Part shown: positions 63,336 through 64,000 of the stretch, in pieces
Position numbering within the stretch: position 1 is the stretch's first letter
How the letters are laid out: every line of letters begins with the position of its first letter
Assembly (NCBI RefSeq): GCF_036898465.1
Contig: NZ_JARUMJ010000001.1
Location: forward strand, 8,308,001-8,372,000
DNA length: 64,000 nt
Direction of reading: 5' to 3'
DNA from: Streptomyces sp. B21-105
Lineage (GTDB): Bacteria; Actinomycetota; Actinomycetes; Streptomycetales; Streptomycetaceae
Made by a program: the position numbers and the translations under genes
The notes under the pieces: generated by a model
The model's input: only the letters and a program-made list of their open reading frames with translations
Database searches by the model: none
Told to the model about the DNA's origin: nothing

Positions 63336-64000
63336 ATGGAGCGTCCCGCCTGGGCCCCTCGGAGCATCGACATCTCGGTGCCGAGCGTCTCGCGGATCTA
63401 CGACTACTACCTGGGCGGATCGCACAACTTCGAGGTGGACCGGGAAGCGGCCCGCAAGGCCATGGAGTTCATCCCCGGACTGCCGAAGATCAGTCAGGCG
63501 AACCGGGCGTTCATGCGCCGTGCCGTGCGGTACGCGGTCGCCGAGGGCGTCACCCAGTTCCTCGACATCGGCTCCGGGATCCCCACGTTCGGCAACGCGC
63601 ACGAAATCGCCCGGGCGGCGAGCCCCGGCGCGCGCGTGGTCTACGTCGACCACGACCCGGTGGCCGTGGCGCACAGCGAGGCGGTGCTGGCGGACTGCGA
63701 CGGCGTCGACGTCGTGGCCGCCGACCTGCGCAAGCCGCGGGAGATCCTGACCAGCCCGCAGGTGGGGCAACTGCTCTACCTGGAGCGGCCGGTGGCCCTG
63801 CTGCTGGTCGCCGTGCTCCACTTCGTCGAGGACGCCGACGACCCGTACGCGGCGGTCGCCGAACTCGGCGCCGCGCTCGCGCCCGGCAGTCTGCTGGTGC
63901 TCACGCATGCCTCGTACGAGGGAATCCCGCAGCTGTCGCAGCGGGCCGAGGGCGCCGTCGACGTATACAAGGACATTCGCAATCCGCTGGTCATGCGCTC
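63336..64000 (+). CDS. SAM-dependent methyltransferase, DUF574 family (3' end outside window)
   Basis: The first 221 residues of a DUF574-type methyltransferase, an abundant Streptomyces family. The start MERPAWAPRSIDISVPSVSR leads to the diagnostic RIYDYYLGGSHNFEVDREAA. The cofactor loop is TQFLDIGSGIPTFGNAHEIA, and VVYVDHDPVAVAHSEAVLAD carries the acidic end of strand 2. The substrate is unknown; family genes often sit beside Cvn regulatory systems. ATG 63336 follows GGAGAGA. The gene runs off the window. Confidence 0.9.
   Translation, partial: MERPAWAPRSIDISVPSVSRIYDYYLGGSHNFEVDREAARKAMEFIPGLPKISQANRAFMRRAVRYAVAEGVTQFLDIGSGIPTFGNAHEIARAASPGARVVYVDHDPVAVAHSEAVLADCDGVDVVAADLRKPREILTSPQVGQLLYLERPVALLLVAVLHFVEDADDPYAAVAELGAALAPGSLLVLTHASYEGIPQLSQRAEGAVDVYKDIRNPLVMR

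Overview
The window is high-GC actinobacterial DNA and almost certainly comes from a Streptomyces chromosome. The evidence is strong G/C bias at third codon positions, GTG and TTG starts, long open antisense frames, Tat and lipoprotein signals, an Rpf/LysM protein, a class F sortase, PAS-GAF-SpoIIE signalling, GlgM/GlgC and DUF574 methyltransferase genes. No rRNA, tRNA, CRISPR array, insertion sequence or replication origin was seen.

Left part (1-9.1 kb). This holds the 3' end of an ABC exporter ATPase, an orphan PD-(D/E)XK nuclease, and a sugar-use remnant: a DUF2264 protein, a DeoR-HTH/LacI-sensor repressor, a 2-hydroxyacid dehydrogenase and a broken MalG-type permease. A mosaic of gene debris and a SnoaL-like gene follow. 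A second SnoaL copy lies 4.1 kb away, and 376 bp of the two copies are identical.

Centre-left (9.1-26.3 kb). This looks like an L-fucose scavenging and catabolism island. It has a secreted GH29 alpha-L-fucosidase, a large secreted beta-helix glycosidase resembling GH141, a GntR/FCD regulator, an enolase-superfamily sugar-acid dehydratase, a sugar ABC transporter, a RhaM-type mutarotase, an SDR, a D-threo-aldose (L-fucose) dehydrogenase, a lactonase-type amidohydrolase and a LutA-like fragment. The promoters of the beta-helix gene and of the dehydratase operon share one 23-bp element at the same place between -35 and -10, presumably the operator of the GntR protein encoded between them. The island is visibly broken. 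The binding protein, SDR, aldose dehydrogenase and LutA genes each carry a probable one-base deletion. The SDR is also fused to the first codons of a FAH-type hydrolase that is otherwise missing, and LutA is cut short.

Right part (26.7-64 kb). This is intact, mostly housekeeping Streptomyces DNA: polysaccharide deacetylases, panD, gnd, an Rpf-LysM-M23 cell-wall hydrolase, a DMT-type transporter, an FhuF-like protein, glgA(glgM)-glgC, a WS/DGAT acyltransferase, two SDRs (one atypical), an amidase, a second lactonase paralogue, a lipase maturation factor, a PAS/GAF/PP2C regulator, an Fpg/Nei glycosylase, an astacin-like protease, an ECF sigma factor with its anti-sigma factor, a CapA-like lipoprotein, a universal stress protein, a class F sortase flanked by two small surface-protein candidates, DUF4239, a lipoprotein and a truncated DUF574 methyltransferase. 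A 57-residue protein of unknown function (43466-43639) with a perfect ribosome binding site is the most intriguing unassigned gene in this part.
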